Below the pieces are notes generated by a model that ran no database searches, was not told the DNA's origin, and saw nothing but the letters and a program-made list of their open reading frames with translations. 64,000 bases of DNA from Trema orientale. Its lineage: Eukaryota; Streptophyta; Magnoliopsida; Rosales; Cannabaceae. The stretch is taken from positions 318,526 through 382,525 of the forward strand of contig JXTC01000010.1 in NCBI GenBank assembly GCA_002914845.1. Direction: 5' to 3'. Position 1 is the stretch's first letter; each line of letters opens with the position of its first letter. The position numbers and the translations under genes are program-made. Positions 45,943 through 60,009 of the stretch are shown piece by piece.

Positions 45943-48900
45943 TTAAGTCTCCTGAGCTATAGCGGATGTGATCAGTTGCTAGTGCTCTTCAAGCTCGACC
46001 TTGCCTTGTCTTGAATCTGACAACTGAAGGAGCTTGCTGATAAATTCTCCAAATATGTCTCCTTTAACCTAGGAGAAGAAGGAGTGCGAATAGCAGGCGG
46101 GCTTGAAAAGTGTAAAGCTCTAGTTGGGATCCAAATAGTCATGTCGGAACATTTCTATTAGATTGTGCAACCCGAATAACGCCTCATTAAAACCTCAATA
46201 GAGCAAAACCCAGTGGGAAAAATATCTAGAAAGGCAAAACGGTACGCTGCATGTGAGCCTTACTAGGACCTCCATTGCTGGGTTGTCCATGTGCTTGTGT
46301 TGATGCCTTATGTAGAGTTGCAAGCTCGAACTCGCAACGTCTGACTTTACATTGGTCAACGAGGTCCTCGAAGGTATTCGAACCAGAGAGACTACGGTCC
46401 TTGTAGTTTTTATCACTAGGTTGAATCCTCAAATGTAATAGTGGGAAAAGCACCCTGTAAAAGGAAACAAAACGTTTTCCTGAGCCTTGTATGCTCTTGT
46501 TATGTAGAGAAGCTTGCTTTAAGCATTGGAAATGCAAGCATGTAATAGATAAGCAAGAATAATCATACTTTGACTGAAAAGGAGCAAGTAAACATTTACA
46601 TGCATGAGGAGAAGCTCGAATTTTTACGTTAGAAAAACGAGCACAATAAGCAGGCTTGAATATAGCAATTAGTCAAGATAAGCAAGCATACAAGCTCTTG
46701 AGAATCTTGTTATCGTGAGGATGTAAGCTTGAATCTAAGTATAGGACAACAGAATATAAATAACTCAATTATTGGCAAAATGAATGGCAAGCGAAAATGA
46801 GCTCGAGATAATTTAATAAGATCATAAGGCACAATAGTAACCATTTCGGCCATTTGTGATGTAGGAACCCGAGAAACTCAAGTGCACATGAATAGATAAT
46901 TATGTAAGAATTGTGTGAAAAATACGTGACGATACTCAAGACTTCCAAGAGTTCTACCGTGATCCTTGTGTGGTCATTTTTTGTGATAAAAATGTAAAGC
47001 ATGTTATAATATATGGTATAGCAAATAAATATCAACAAGAATTCAGATTTAATAAGCCAATCATAGAAATCAAGATGGATAAGTAAAATTTCTAGTTTCC
47101 ATGTGATTTCAAGAACTATACATGCAAAGCTATGAGCTTCTATCTTACTGAAGCAAAAGTTAGAGCATGCTTAGAAAGGATATCAATGAGGATTTATACG
47201 ATGTTGAGCAAAGAGTAGCAGAATTGAATTGCAAGCTTTGCAAACGTCATGGCATTTCATGTGATCAATTTACGAATGATGTTTACATATATGACAAAGA
47301 CATGGTATGTACAAGTAACTGACGGCCATAACAATATTACTCATGTATGTCAAATATTATCATGAGAGATAATGTGCATAAAGAAGATGAATGTGCATAT
47401 GCAAGCACATTTTTTATGAACACTAAGATGTACAAAAGACAAATGAAATCAAGTCCTATGAGAAGATGAGCAAAACAATAGCCACGACAGTAAATTGGAA
47501 TAAGAAATGACCGCAGATCTAATAAAACTAGATAAGAATACAGAAATGGAAGCTCTCAAGGGGTCTCGGCCTACACAACATCTTGCAAGAGAAATTTTAA
47601 GATAACACAATGATGTTCTCGGGTTCAAAAAAAAATCATGCCCTAAACTTTGAAAAATGATAATGATGGTGCATGTAAACATGACCTCGGCCCAAAATGC
47701 AAGCAAGACTAATCAAGCCTAAGTACAAAATTAACACCAATAGGTTTAATTATACACATAAAAATAATGCAAATAATTGACCAAATGAGGAAATGTGCCA
47801 AAAATTATGGCACAAAATGCAAAAGTAGTATTTTGGGACATAAGTGAGGTCTAAGATGCCTCGGCCCAGAAGCGTGAAATAAGTATTGCAAAAATACCAC
47901 ATTTAAAAGATATGTTTGCAAAACATTACAAAGAAATGAGCAAACAAGAAAGTAAGCGTAAAAAGTAGTATTTTGAGAATTGAATAGGCCGTAAGAGGCT
48001 TGGACCAATTATAAGAAATATAAAGAGATTCTATAAAATACCACTATTAGAAATCACGCATACCACAAGATATGTGATCTATGAAACATTCTCATTTTCT
48101 GAACTTTTTACCAATACAATTGGACCTTACTAATAATATTAATACGAAGTAGGTAAATATCTAAGACAGATTTTATACCTTGTTAAAGCCGTGACGGCCC
48201 ACTGGGTCTTAATATAATAGCCTACATACCGTAGCCTGGTGAAGACTTCATGTTGTAGGCGTGCAATGTAAACGACATCCGAGGAACTTCTTTTGTGAGC
48301 TTAAAGTGCACATCCTCGAGATGAAATTGTTTGCTTTGATATTCCTACTTTTCTAAGTAAATTTTCTTGTACAGCAGAGGAATTAGTCTGGATAAAATTC
48401 AAACCAAGAAAGATAAGCATTGAGGGTATTTTGAAAATAAAATTAATTCCCCAGTATTTTAGATAAATTGTTGGAGAGAAAAATAATATTTTAGGAGGAA
48501 TACAGTCCCCAGTAATTTGGACAACTGACAGAGAAAGGTAAACTTAGTCCCTAGTATTTCGTAAAATATTTTAGCAACCTCTTTGAAATTTCAAAAAAAG
48601 GGTGGAGAGGGAGTGACGCCAAAAACTGACTATTTATGCTTGAAAAATATTTGTGCAAAAATTAATAGTACTCATAATATTTTTCAAGAAGTATCTGAGA
48701 ATAGGAGACTTAATTCTTAGGAATCATGAGGTTTTGAAAAGATGTTTCAGAAGGTAGAGAACATCCAGAAATTATTGTAAATATTTGTGAGAAAATATGC
48801 CACTTGTGGAAAAAGGAGAACTGGTAGTTTGTGGCAGGATTCTTATCGGGCAAGGAGCGATAAGGTTTTAAAATAACTGCTTAGGAAAAATATGAAAAAT

Positions 48901-50880
48901 TATCATGCAAACTAGCTTATAACTAAGAATGAGAAAACCACCTGCATGTAAGAAATCTAGAGAGTATAAAATTTAAAAGTATGCAGACAAATACTCATCG
49001 GGTTTACACGATGAGGTTTTGACCTCTGCATAGAAAAATATGTAATATTGTGTAGAAGAACTACATGAAAGGATAGAAGCTTGGACATGTAGAAAAGTAC
49101 TTATCGGATTTACACAATAAAGTTTTTTTTTGCACAAAAAAATGTATAAAGATATGCAAGAAAGACTACATATAAGAACAGAAGCTTGAATATGTAGAAA
49201 AGTACTTATGGTAGGGGTGACGATAAGGTTTTGACATCTGCATGGGTATATGTTAAAATCATACAGGGAGAACTACATGCAAAGACTCAGAAATGTGAGA
49301 TTTAAAAGCATGTAGAAAAGTACTCATCGGCTTTGCATGATAAAATTTTGACATCTGCGTAGAAGAATATATAAAGCTATGTAGAAAAGACTACATATAA
49401 GAACATAAGCTTAAACATGTAAAAAAGTACTTATCGTAAAAGCGACGATAAGGTTTTGACATCTGTATAGGTATATGTTAAAATCATACAGGGAGAGCTA
49501 TATGCAAAGACTCAGAAATATGAGATTTAAAAGCATGTAGAAAAGTACTCATTGACTTTGCATGATAAAGTTTTGACATCTGCATAGAAAAACGTATAAA
49601 GCTACGCAGGAAAGACTATATGTAAGAACAGAAGCTTGAACATGTAGAAAAGTACTTATCGTAGAGGCGACGATAAGGTTTTGGGAGGTGAGGCGGAGTA
49701 TAGGTGAGAATACTATCCACATACTCGGGTAATAAGTACAGCTCAGATGGCCATACCCAGGTAGAATTAAGCATTGCCTTTGTGGAGGAGACAGGCTTTT
49801 GGCAGAAACTACGCCAATTTAACCGCTTTACAGTCAACCAAACAGGGGAGAACTTGCTGCGATCCCCGGGACTGAGGCTAGCTTCGTAGTATAGGTACAG
49901 GGTCTCGCACACTCACCCACTATTTAAAGTGCAAAGTGTCATCCTAGGTAAGATAATGGGTGTGATTGCGCAGCCATTTTTCGGCAAGATATAGCTCCTC
50001 TTGCATTGGAGAAAAATACAGAAATGGAAGAATTGGTATTTCGGCCGGCGGTATTGCGACAAGCTGCTTCTAGGATGACTGACCAGCGACAGGGGGGCCC
50101 ACGCCTGGGGTCATACTTTGCTACCTCAATTCTTCTTTGCCATGATAACGCCTCGAAGCTTTTCCTGAGGACTACCTAAGACTTTTAGTTTTGGAGATAC
50201 TTTGTCCTTTTTGTCTTTTTTAGCGTTTTATTATTCACTTTTCTCCCTAACTCTTTCGCATTCCCCTTTGAAACTGATAGCTTTTGTCAGTTTATCTCTC
50301 TGGCCTTTTTCAATGGCTTTTATCCTCGCATCTCTTGTGCATTTTGCGACGACTTTTACAAGTATCTCAGAACATAAAGTATCCAAAGTAGTACCTAGAA
50401 ATCACTTCAGAAAAAGTTTGAAAGCAGACAGTTTTTGAAAACGTGAGTGTACCTATCTCAGTTTTGAAAATAGAGAAGCTTGTAATAGAAAATAGTAGCT
50501 TCTTATTTTGACAGAGTTTTGTAAAAAGATTGTCAAAAGAAAGATAAATATTTTGACAGAAACTCTGAAATATTCGAAAAATAGTATTGAGACTCAGGTA
50601 TTTGAAACGGCTGATTTTCAAGAAAACATGATTGAATAGTAATTTTTTTTTCTTTCTGAAATTAGGATAAAACCCTGGGAAAAACAGAGATGTTAATGCA
50701 CAAGTATATATGAGAGAAAAATGCCCATCATAGAGTAAAAAATAGAGTGTAATGGCAATTTTGTTTGTGCATGTAAAAACGATAGTCCCTAGTATAGGAT
50801 TATTCGTAGTAGTCCTTAATTTATCAGGTATAGTATTTCTTGATAAATTTTAAATTAGTCGGTGGAGAGAGTTTACCAGT
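45943..50880 (-). other. long noncoding 3' region of the Tat element
   Basis: No conserved coding motif is visible here. Short open frames on both strands lack homology that I recognise. It contains the alternating tandem repeat at 48980-49690. Confidence 0.65.
48980..49690. repeat. alternating tandem repeat in the Tat 3' region (about 226-bp higher-order period)
   Basis: Units of about 105-120 bp begin near 48988, 49088, 49199, 49318, 49426, 49544 and 49648, at AGTACT(T/C)AT. Two variants alternate: one with GGTTTTGCATGATAAA-like text, one with GCGACGATAAGG. Same-type units are about 226 bp apart (49199-49426, 49318-49544). Confidence 0.85.
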
Positions 50881-53800
50881 GTCAATCTGTTAGAGAACAC
50901 AATACCAACTGGGTTTGACGTCAGCAATTTGATATGAGCCTTCCCAATTTAGAGTGAATTTCGCGACGTTCAATCCCTTTATGATGTGATCGGCGGCTTT
51001 TAGTACCAACTCTACCACCTGAAAAGTGCGAGGTCTTATTAGTCGATTGTAAGCCTGAGCTAATTTCTTTTGATAAGATAAGACCCCTTGTTGAACTTGA
51101 TCTTGCCGGTCTTCAAGGACTTCGAGATCGAATTCTCGGGTGCTTTCAGTGGCATTCGAGGAAAATGCCATTTTTGCAGAGGGCACAAAGAGTTCCACAA
51201 GCCAAACAGCTTCAGCTCTATACACAGTGGAAAATGGTTTTTGTTTGGTGGTGGTAATTTTAGTGACTCTGTAGGCCCACAGTGCAGAAGGTAAGCATTC
51301 ATCCCATTGAATGGACTTGGTATCGATCATTCGTTTGATGATGGCTACCAAGGTTTTATTGAAGGCTTCAATCGCACCATTGCCTTGGGAATAATATCTG
51401 GTAGAACGTCTATGGAAAATATGATATTTTTCCACTAAGGACTGAAAAGGTTGCCCTGTGAAGGGTGTCCTATTATCTGATATTATTCTACGAGGTATCC
51501 CAAAATGGCAAATAATGTATTCCTTCACAAAGTTACTAGCAGCTTCGGAAGTGGCTCTTTTAAGGGCGATTGCCGCGGACCACTTAGTGAAGTTTTCTGT
51601 AGCTGCCAGAATCCAGATTTTTCCTCTGGCGGGAGGAGATATAAGCCCAATGAGATCGATAGACCAAGTGTGGAATGGCCATGGCAAATGGACGCTTCTC
51701 ATTTCGACAGCGGGGGCATGGATAAGATTAGCATGCTTTTGGTAGGCCTCGCATTTTCTAACAAATTCTATGGCATCCTTTTCCATAGTTGGCCAATAGT
51801 AGCCAATAATAAGTAGTTGCTTGAAGAGACAACGGCCTCCCATATGTCCGCTGGAGTCCTCAGCGTAGACTTCCTTGAGAGCTATGTCAATTTCAGTTGG
51901 CCCTAAGCATTTTAGGGCTTTTTCTTGGAAACTATGTCTGAACAGGGAAACATTGTGAACAAAGAATCTCTCAGTCTTTCGTCTTACTAGAATGGCCGAG
52001 GGGACATCATCTCACATCTGACCGGAGTCGAGAAAGTCGATATAGATTTTTCTCCAGTCTTGCACTTCTATGTAGCAACTTTCTTTGTAGTCAATTGCAA
52101 GCTGGCACTCCTAGTAGTTCTTTTATAATTCACTATCTCGGCTTTTGAGATTAGGCCAGTAGTAACCCAAACTCTGGACTCGACGGGCAAGTGATGGACT
52201 TTTCTTGTTATGAATTTCTCAGAGGATTATTTCGTCGATTGTCGTATCAATGCACTTAGCTAAGACACCGTTGGACAGCCTCTGGTTAAGATAGTCATTG
52301 ATCACAACATATGACTTGCTCTCTTTGAGGCTCTGGGCATCAGGTTTTTCCATCTTTTCTTTAATAGAATAGATCCAATCACTTGGAGAAGGTGCCACTG
52401 AAGGAATAGGTTCCACCTTAATCGCCAAAGGGATTCGAATGAGATCTCCTTTGGTTGGAGTAATCTTGAGTACCAAAGTGGCGAGAGCATCGACGTACTT
52501 ATTTTGTGACTAGGGGATGTACTATAATTCATAATTGGCGAAACTGTGGAGTTTCTTTCAAATTTCTTCTCGATATTTGAGTAGAGCAGGTTCTTTGACT
52601 GCGAATTCTCCATCTAACTGCTTGATGATTAAATTAGAGTCTCTGCAGATTCTTAGTTTGGATATCTTCATACCATGGGCCGGATCTATGCCAATAGCTA
52701 AAGCCTCATATTGGGTGGGAAAGGCCAATTTGATAGCTTTCTTGAAGACTTCTCCATGATTATTGGTGAGTACAATCCTGGCACTTCTTTCGTTATGAGT
52801 CGAGGTACCTTTGAAGTATAATGTCCAATCATTTTTTCTATCTTCCACTGAGAGTACTCCCTCATCGAGAGTGTGTGTGGTATATATGAGTAATTCAGCC
52901 AGAGCTTGACTCTTGATCACTTTTGTTTTTTCCACCGATATATTGAGCTCACTAAGCATGAGCATCCATTTAGCATATCATCTGTTGAGAACAGGCTTCT
53001 TAAGAAGAAACTTAATCGAGTCAGAGTTCGTGATCACCTTCACTTTATGAGTGAACATGTAACGTCGGACATTTTACATTGCATAAGTTAGCATAACACA
53101 AAGCTTATTATTGAAGGGATAGTTTTTTTCTGGACCCTTGAGTAGTCGACTAAGATAGTAGACTAGTTTTTCTTGCCCGTCGGACTTTTGCGCTATGAGC
53201 ACTCCAACTGCTTTGTTGGAGGTAGAAAAATAGATGAGCAGTTCTTTTCTTGAGGATGGAGTGATCATGACTTGTGGGTGAGTAAGGATTTTCTTGATTT
53301 CACCGAACACAGGCTCATGCTCCGGTTCCCACTTGAATTCTACCGACTTCTTAGTGAGCTGGTGCAGAGGCATGATAATAGTGGCTAAGGCAGGAATAAA
53401 TCTTCGTAGATAAGAAACCTTTCAAATTAATTATCTTAACTGTTTGAGATCTCAAGGCTAAGACATGTTAATTATAGCTTTGGTCTTGTCATCATCGATT
53501 TTGATACTCTCTTTGTGCACCACAAAGCTAAGAAACTTGCCATTAGAGACACCAAATGTGCATTTTAGGGGATTCATTTTGAGGTTGTATTGTTGACAGC
53601 ATTGAAATACTCTTCTCAGGTGGTCGAGGTGCATTTCTCGCTTTTGGGACTTGACTACGAGATCGTCAATATAATCCTCGATATAATCATGAATCTTGTC
53701 ATAGAATATGGCAGTCACTGCCTACTGATATGTGGCACTGGTGTTCTTGAGGCCGAATGGCATGACCGCATAGTAAAAATTTCTAAAAAGAGTGCGAAAC

Positions 53801-56699
53801 ACCGTCTTGATCGCATCTTCTGGATCCATCTTGATTTGATTATAGCTACTGAACCCATCCATGAAAGAGAACATTTCGTGATTAGCCGTGGCATCGATGA
53901 GCATGTCGAGGTTCAAGAGTGGGAAATCATCCTTCGGCCATGCTTTATTTAGATCACGGAAGTCTATGCAGATTCGGATTTGGCCATTCTTTTTTTTAAC
54001 AGGAACGATGTTGGCCAACCAAACAGCATGAATATAGGGTCGGATAAATCCTGTATCAAGGAGCTTCTAGACTTTCTTTTGAATTTGGAGCTGAATGTGA
54101 GTGCTGAAATTTCTGGCTGCTTACTTAACAAGTTTAACAGTGGGGTTAGTAGCAAGTTTATGGGTAATTAACTTACTACTAAGCCCTGGCATATCTTCAT
54201 AGGACCAAGCGAAGACAATGTGATATTCTTTAAGGAGTGAAAGTAAAGCAGCTTCAAATTCAGCATCCAAATTAGCGAAAATGAAAGTCGATTTTTTGTC
54301 TCCTTCAGTACCAAAATTGATCTTTTTTAGTCCATCTTGCGAGTTTGAAGGCTCATCTTGTAACTTGTCAGGCGCGAGGGGAATTGTCTTTATCCCTTCA
54401 GTATATTCAGTTCGAGAACTCGCAAGGCCATTGCTGACCTCGCCACACCTTTAGAAACCGTACACAGTTCGACCGTCAGGAAGAGTATCTTTTCAGAGTA
54501 AAACCCTTTTAGAAGTGACCGGATCTACCTCCATATCTTTAGAAGATGTATTGATTGTGTCGCCTAGACTAATGCCACGAGGCCTAGTAATGTTGATATT
54601 TTTAGCAAGATCTTCATATAGAGTTGATTCAGCCCAAAAGATTTCTTCTTTTACGAAAGGAGTCTTCGAAGCTAGAATCATGATTTTTTTTACCTTTGAT
54701 GGCTTTTATGCACTGGTAGAGGATAGAAGGTACCGCATGATATTGATGAAGCTAAGGTCTTCCAATTAAGATGTGATAAGGGACATTCACATCAATGACA
54801 TGGAATTTAGTAGATGTTCTGATGGGACCAATTTGTAAATCCACATTGACACAACCTTTGGTGTTAAAGGTGTCAGAAGCAAAAGTCACCAAGGGTATCG
54901 TCTGAAGAACTAGCTTGTCTTTAGGGATATCGGTAGCTTTGAAAATAATGCATGACATAAGGTTGATAGAAGAGCCATTGTCGATGAGGGCATGCTTGAG
55001 AAGCAACTCGTTCACTTTAGCTTCTATATAGAGTGGTTTGTTGTGGAACAGGTTTGGGGCTTGCGCATTTTTTGCAGAGAAAGTGGTTGTATCTTCACTC
55101 CTTTTAGCGGTTCGTCTTACTGTGTGGTTGACAGCACAACATTGTGGACTAAACTTTTGAGAAATCTTGAATAGAGCAAAAGTGGCTTCTCGTTGCGCCT
55201 CGTCGTTGAACTCGAGAGTCACAAAAAGGTTTTTGAATGCTTGAGAGTTTATGAGGTTATGCATCGTGTCATTTATTTCTTGTTCTTTGGAGGAACTTTC
55301 CAGGGTATAGTCTGACTTCGAGCATTCTTCGATGATGCACATCCTCACTTGGCCACCTCCGTGTCTTGGAAAGGGGTTGACTTCTACTCTTTTTTGTTGG
55401 TTGTCATGCAGTATTTCACCTCTTCGATCTTTGATTAGATAATGCCTTTTGACTTTGTAACACTCAGAAGTAGGATGGCCAATTTTGTGATGGAACAGGT
55501 AGAATCGTGGGTTTTCTAATTACTCTGGCATCGGCGGCCTGATATTCGGTGGACAGATTAGATCTCCATCTTCTATCCAAGCTTGAACAAGTATGTCAAT
55601 TTGCTCATTAGTGAACAGGATCGCAGGTGGAATTTCCTGGTCTCTTCTCGGCGGTTGACATTGGTCGACCATAGCTACCGTCCTTTTTCTCTTGTAAGGT
55701 GTGGCTTTGATTGTGACTTGTGAAGGTGCCATTTGGACAGGAGTTGGCACATACATTTGGGATGTACAAGTTTCAATGTTGTTGACTCGGAACATCAAGT
55801 CAACAAAATTGGTGATAACATGGTTTTCGATATGAATTCGGTATGGGGTCAACATCCCATTGATGCAGATGCGAATGAATCCTCTTTCAGATACCATCTC
55901 TCTGCAATCAAGAGCAATTTCTTTGAATCTCCATACAAAGTGAGAATGAGACTCGTTTTCCTACTGCTTTAGAGTAGCGAGATCGGCTAACTCCGAGTTG
56001 CATTCCGCCACAAAGAATTTAGTGCAGAAAACTGTTACTAATTCTTCCCAAGTGGTAATACTACTGGCAGGCAGGTTGATGAATCACGAATAAGCTCTAT
56101 CGGTAAGAGACTTCGAGAATTCTCTCAACCCGAGCTCGTGGTCAGAGGCATAAATCCCAAGATCATCAAGGAAGTTGATAACATGTTCTCTAGCATTGCC
56201 ACTTTTGCCATTAAACTTCTTGAATGAAAGGCTGACCTAGTCCTTTGGATATGGCTTTGAAGTAATCCAAGCAGGGTAGGGAGGTTGGAATTCTGTAGCT
56301 GCCACATTTCTATGGGCTCTTTGGCTTCGTGCTTGAACATTTCTTGTAATTGCTCCTTGGTGATAAAATTTAGTAAAGAGGTGTTGCCAGTATCAATTGG
56401 TGTGGTGATGGCAGCATTGGCAGTATTTCCACTAATTCTGGGTAGAGCAGAGCTTTGGTTCATTGTAACAGACAGAATGCCACTTGGGTCAAGGGTCGGG
56501 GTAGAAGATCCAGCTTCATTTGATCTTCTTTCTCCAGTTAATCGTTATAGGATTTGAGCATGAGATGCTTGTATATCTCCCTGAGATCGTCTGAGATCGT
56601 TGAGTGAATTAGCCAGGCTGTTGACCGCATTAGCCAACTCAATATTGGAGGGTTCTTGTTGTTATTGCGGTTGAGGATGTTGTTGTTTACTATCTATTT

Positions 56700-57175
56700 T
56701 GAAAAAAAGAAAATGGAACTTTAATAATAATATTTTTGGAATGGAATTTTAACACCAAGAAAGGGAGTGTTTAAGAGATGGAATTTCGACAACATGAAAG
56801 GGAGTGTTTAGGGATAGAATTTCAATAACAAGAAAGGGGTTGTTTAGGAGATGGGATTTCAACAACAAGAAATGGAGTGTTTAGGGATGGAATGGGCAGA
56901 ATAATAGTATACCGGACAGAGTAATAGTACACCGCCAGTCGTTGGAAATGAAAAGGGATAGAGTAACAATACACCACCAGATGTTGAGAAATAAAATGGG
57001 TAGAGTAACGGTATACCACCGGATATTGAAAAATAAAATGGGTAGGGTAACAATATACCACCGAATATTGAGAAATAAAGTGGGCAGAGTAATGGTACAC
57101 CACCGGATGTTGAGAAATAAAGCGAGTAGAGTAACGGTACACCACCGGATGTTGAGAAATAAAGCAGGCAGACTA
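56700..57175. repeat. minisatellites in the Tat leader, including an exact 42-bp period
   Basis: YAGRGTAAY begins at 56917, 56959, 57001, 57043, 57085 and 57127, exactly 42 bp apart. A second repeat family of about 55 bp (AACAAGAAAGGGAGTGTTTA) covers about 56750-56890. Because 42 is a multiple of three, long open frames appear here without being genes. Confidence 0.92.
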
Positions 57176-57277
57176 CTGGATGAAATAGATAAGGTAGCGA
57201 GATGCACTTGCGGATCTTGGGAATCCCGAAGAAACGTTAGTTTCCTTTTTGCTACTCCTAGTGGAGTTGCCTTTTAA

Positions 57278-59885
57278 TGTTCGGAATCGGACCTTGCATT
57301 CTAATTAATTAATGAGACCTGTGATTAAATAAAACAGAGCAGAGGAAATTGAGATTAAGGTTAGAACATAGGGTGTACACAGAAAGGGTTACCATAATAC
57401 GTACCACATGTCGAAGTCCCAGTAGGCGGTCGAGCTTGAAAACAACACTCCCATGGTGTCCTTGCCACGTTGGTGATTGTTGAAATGACTCGCTTAGTGT
57501 TCACAGGTGTAAGAATTATTGCAACACTGTCTACGTGTCGAAGTCCTAATGGGTGTTCGATATAGAAAACAACACTTCCCACAGTATCCTTACTACGTTA
57601 GCAGTTACAAGGATAATGTACTTACAATATAACAATAATAATAATGGCGTAATAATAATGTAAGTGTTATCACAATGCTGACACTACGTATCAAAATCCC
57701 GATAGGTCGTCGCAATAGAGAACGATACTTCCCACGATGTCCCTGTACGTAAACGGTTGTAGGGATAACTAGCTTACAGATCGACAATAATATAATAATA
57801 CAGTAATAATAAGAGAATCTAGTTGACGGAGGCGAATAAACTGACCATAATGTCAACTAGAGGTTAGATACAGAAAATAAAGGGGTTAAAGACAATAGTA
57901 ATAACAACAATAATAATAACAATAAAAAGTGAGGGATAGCAAGAGAACGCAAAATCCCGAACTTGTGCCACAGGTCGAGCACGGAGTTCGAGAAGAATAG
58001 CTCGGGACCCATAAATCACTGAAGTGCAAGGGTTAGAGACTGCATGCGAGGAAACTTGTAAAACAAGTTAATAGAAAAGGATAACATAAAAATAACAGGA
58101 TAGTAGAAGATGGTATACAAATAACTGATCGGTAAGAAAGTGATATAAAACTAATTATTGGGCCTAGGACAAGTGAGTAAACTAGTATAGGCTTAGGAAA
58201 TGGATATGTGAAAACATCTAGGGCTATATAAATAATTAGAAAAATATCGACACCAAGTGGACTTATTAATCAAAACTTATACATGCATGGACATGCAGAA
58301 ATGAGTACGTATATATATATATATATATATTTATGTAAAGCTAGGACAAAAAGATGTGTATGTATATATATAAATACAAGTAGAGAAGGGGATGAGGACT
58401 TAGCTATGAATTGATTATGAAACCAAGTGGTGATAGAGTGGAGATTCTTGGGCCTTGACTTAGACGAAAGAACAAGAGATGTTGATGGAATGGACCAAAA
58501 ATTGGTGTCGGTTTGGAATGAGAGAATTCGAGAGCTAGTGATGAAGATATAATCAAGTTTGTATATATATATATATATATGTGAAGAAGATGTTAGGAAG
58601 ACATGTGGGTCACGCCTTGGCCAATAAAGAAGATAAGAGGAGTAAGTGATGGTGATGACAAATTACCTGGTCAAATTGGTATATATATATATGGGGAAGA
58701 TGACGTGAAGATAAATAAGACTATGGGCTTGAAGAAATAAGGCTTGGAGCCCAAGGGATGTATAAAGGGAATAGAGACAGTGGAGATATGGGTTGTGTAG
58801 CCGTGGATTGAGAGTAAAACAAAGTATAATAGAGGTAATGATGGTAGTAAAGATAACTAACTTTTATGTTTGTGAAGGGGGAGTCAAAAGGGTTATGGGA
58901 TCAATATTAAAGGGAGATGATCTTAAGCCCAAAGAAAAATGATGATACTTGAATTCAAAAGGCTTAGAAATGGAACAAAAAAATGGTGGAGGTTGTAATA
59001 TTGGGCTACGGTTTGGCAAAAGGATGAAGGATAAGGATGATATTTAGTGATGGTGTGGCCACGAATTGGTGAGGATAACAAAGAGATGAAGGTGGTGTGG
59101 GAAATATATGTATGAAAGGGCGAAGTGGATGCCACAGATAGTAAAGAATGATGGTGAGGATGGGGATTATAGTTGGATAAGAATAAAGGGAAGAGAAAGA
59201 AGGCAGCTTTGGAGACAAGAACACAAGGACAAAGATATAAGGAAGAAATGAGAGAGAAATTTTGTATTGATAATTTGTAAGCTGAATAATCCTTTATAAA
59301 TGAGATGATAGCAACTATTTATAAGAAAATTATCCCTTGATTTACAAGAAATCTTAAGCTATAAGGGATTAGGTGTCTAGCATTTATTGGCTTAGTCTAG
59401 TCTTAATGTTGAAGTACTTAGGCAACAAGTACTTGTAACTACAAGATATCTTAGAGCTTAAGTTGATGAGGTGTCACCTATCTATAAGAACTTGTTGTAT
59501 AAGTTCTTCCATTGTAAGTAATTTAGCTTAATGTTTAAGCTAGAGAGAATGTTCTTGAACATTCTAGAAATCTAGGGAAAGCTTGCTCTTGAGAAAAAGA
59601 AGGCTCCAACGGCGTGTAGTTCAACTTGTGTGGCGTGTAGTTTCAAGCTTTGGCCGTGTCACTCCAAATGGCATGTTGTTTAGGCTGTATGACGTGTAAT
59701 TTGGCTCGGTTTCAAGTGATATATAGCTTGACTCGTATTACATGTAGTTTTCTCTAAGTTGGTGTCGTTTCCCTTGAGAAGTGTGTCGTCCAACTAAGCC
59801 TCATTAAAATCCTTAATCAAGTGTTTAATCAATACTCAATTTATGTCTTAGGATTAATTCTTAAAATTAGGAAAACCCCAAAACA
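57278..59885 (-). repeat. LTR of the Tat element (5' LTR in element orientation)
   Basis: 2608 bp. On the minus strand the next internal bases read AAGGCAACTCCACTAGGAG, similar in style to the primer site region of Tat-type elements. Longer than its partner mainly through (TA)n expansions and an insertion near 59608-59640. Confidence 0.92.
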
Positions 59886-60000
59886 ATGTGTAATCTATTT
59901 GTGGTAAGTTTTAACACGGCAATTAGTTGGTGACAATTTATATGCCATATGTGTTGTTATAAAAAATTTGGTACAAAAGTTGGGATATATAGTGCTATCC
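59886..60000. mobile_element. right half of the MITE split by the Tat element
   Basis: Ends AGTGCTATCC at 60000, followed by TAATAATAA (60001-60009), identical to the 9 bases before the left half. The inverted match to 43313-43406 shows both halves were one element. Confidence 0.8.
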
Positions 60001-60009
60001 TAATAATAA

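Larger units (their letters stand above)
43407..59885 (-). mobile_element. Ty3/gypsy Tat-lineage LTR retrotransposon, structurally whole, coding region broken
   Basis: 16.5 kb. LTRs 43407-45942 and 57278-59885; flanks ATGTT and ATGTG (near-perfect 5-bp duplication). Minus-strand order: leader with minisatellite (57277-56600), gag (about 56460-55520), aspartic protease (about 55350-54750, with ALIDNGSSINLM), reverse transcriptase (about 54018-53458, with FRDLNKA and YIDDLVVKS), RNase H (about 53373-53074), a second RNase H of the archaeal type (about 52965-52220, with DWTLYFKGTST and QYEALAIGI), integrase (about 51843-50890, with HHCC-side FVRKCEAYQKHA and WSIDLIG). A noncoding 3' region of about 5 kb follows (50880-45943). 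The second RNase H and long 3' tail mark the Tat lineage (Ogre/Retand-like). The coding region has many breaks, at least ten. The LTRs look about 8-10% diverged by eye, so older than the 29127 copia element. Confidence 0.92.

Noticed and set aside
49616-49912. 98-codon minus-strand open frame and its plus-strand partner
   Set aside because: Lies in the noncoding 3' region of the Tat element at the end of the tandem repeat; no domain recognised.
56822-57277. Several overlapping open frames of 64-111 codons on both strands
   Set aside because: Produced by the 42-bp minisatellite, whose length is a multiple of three; no conserved domain.
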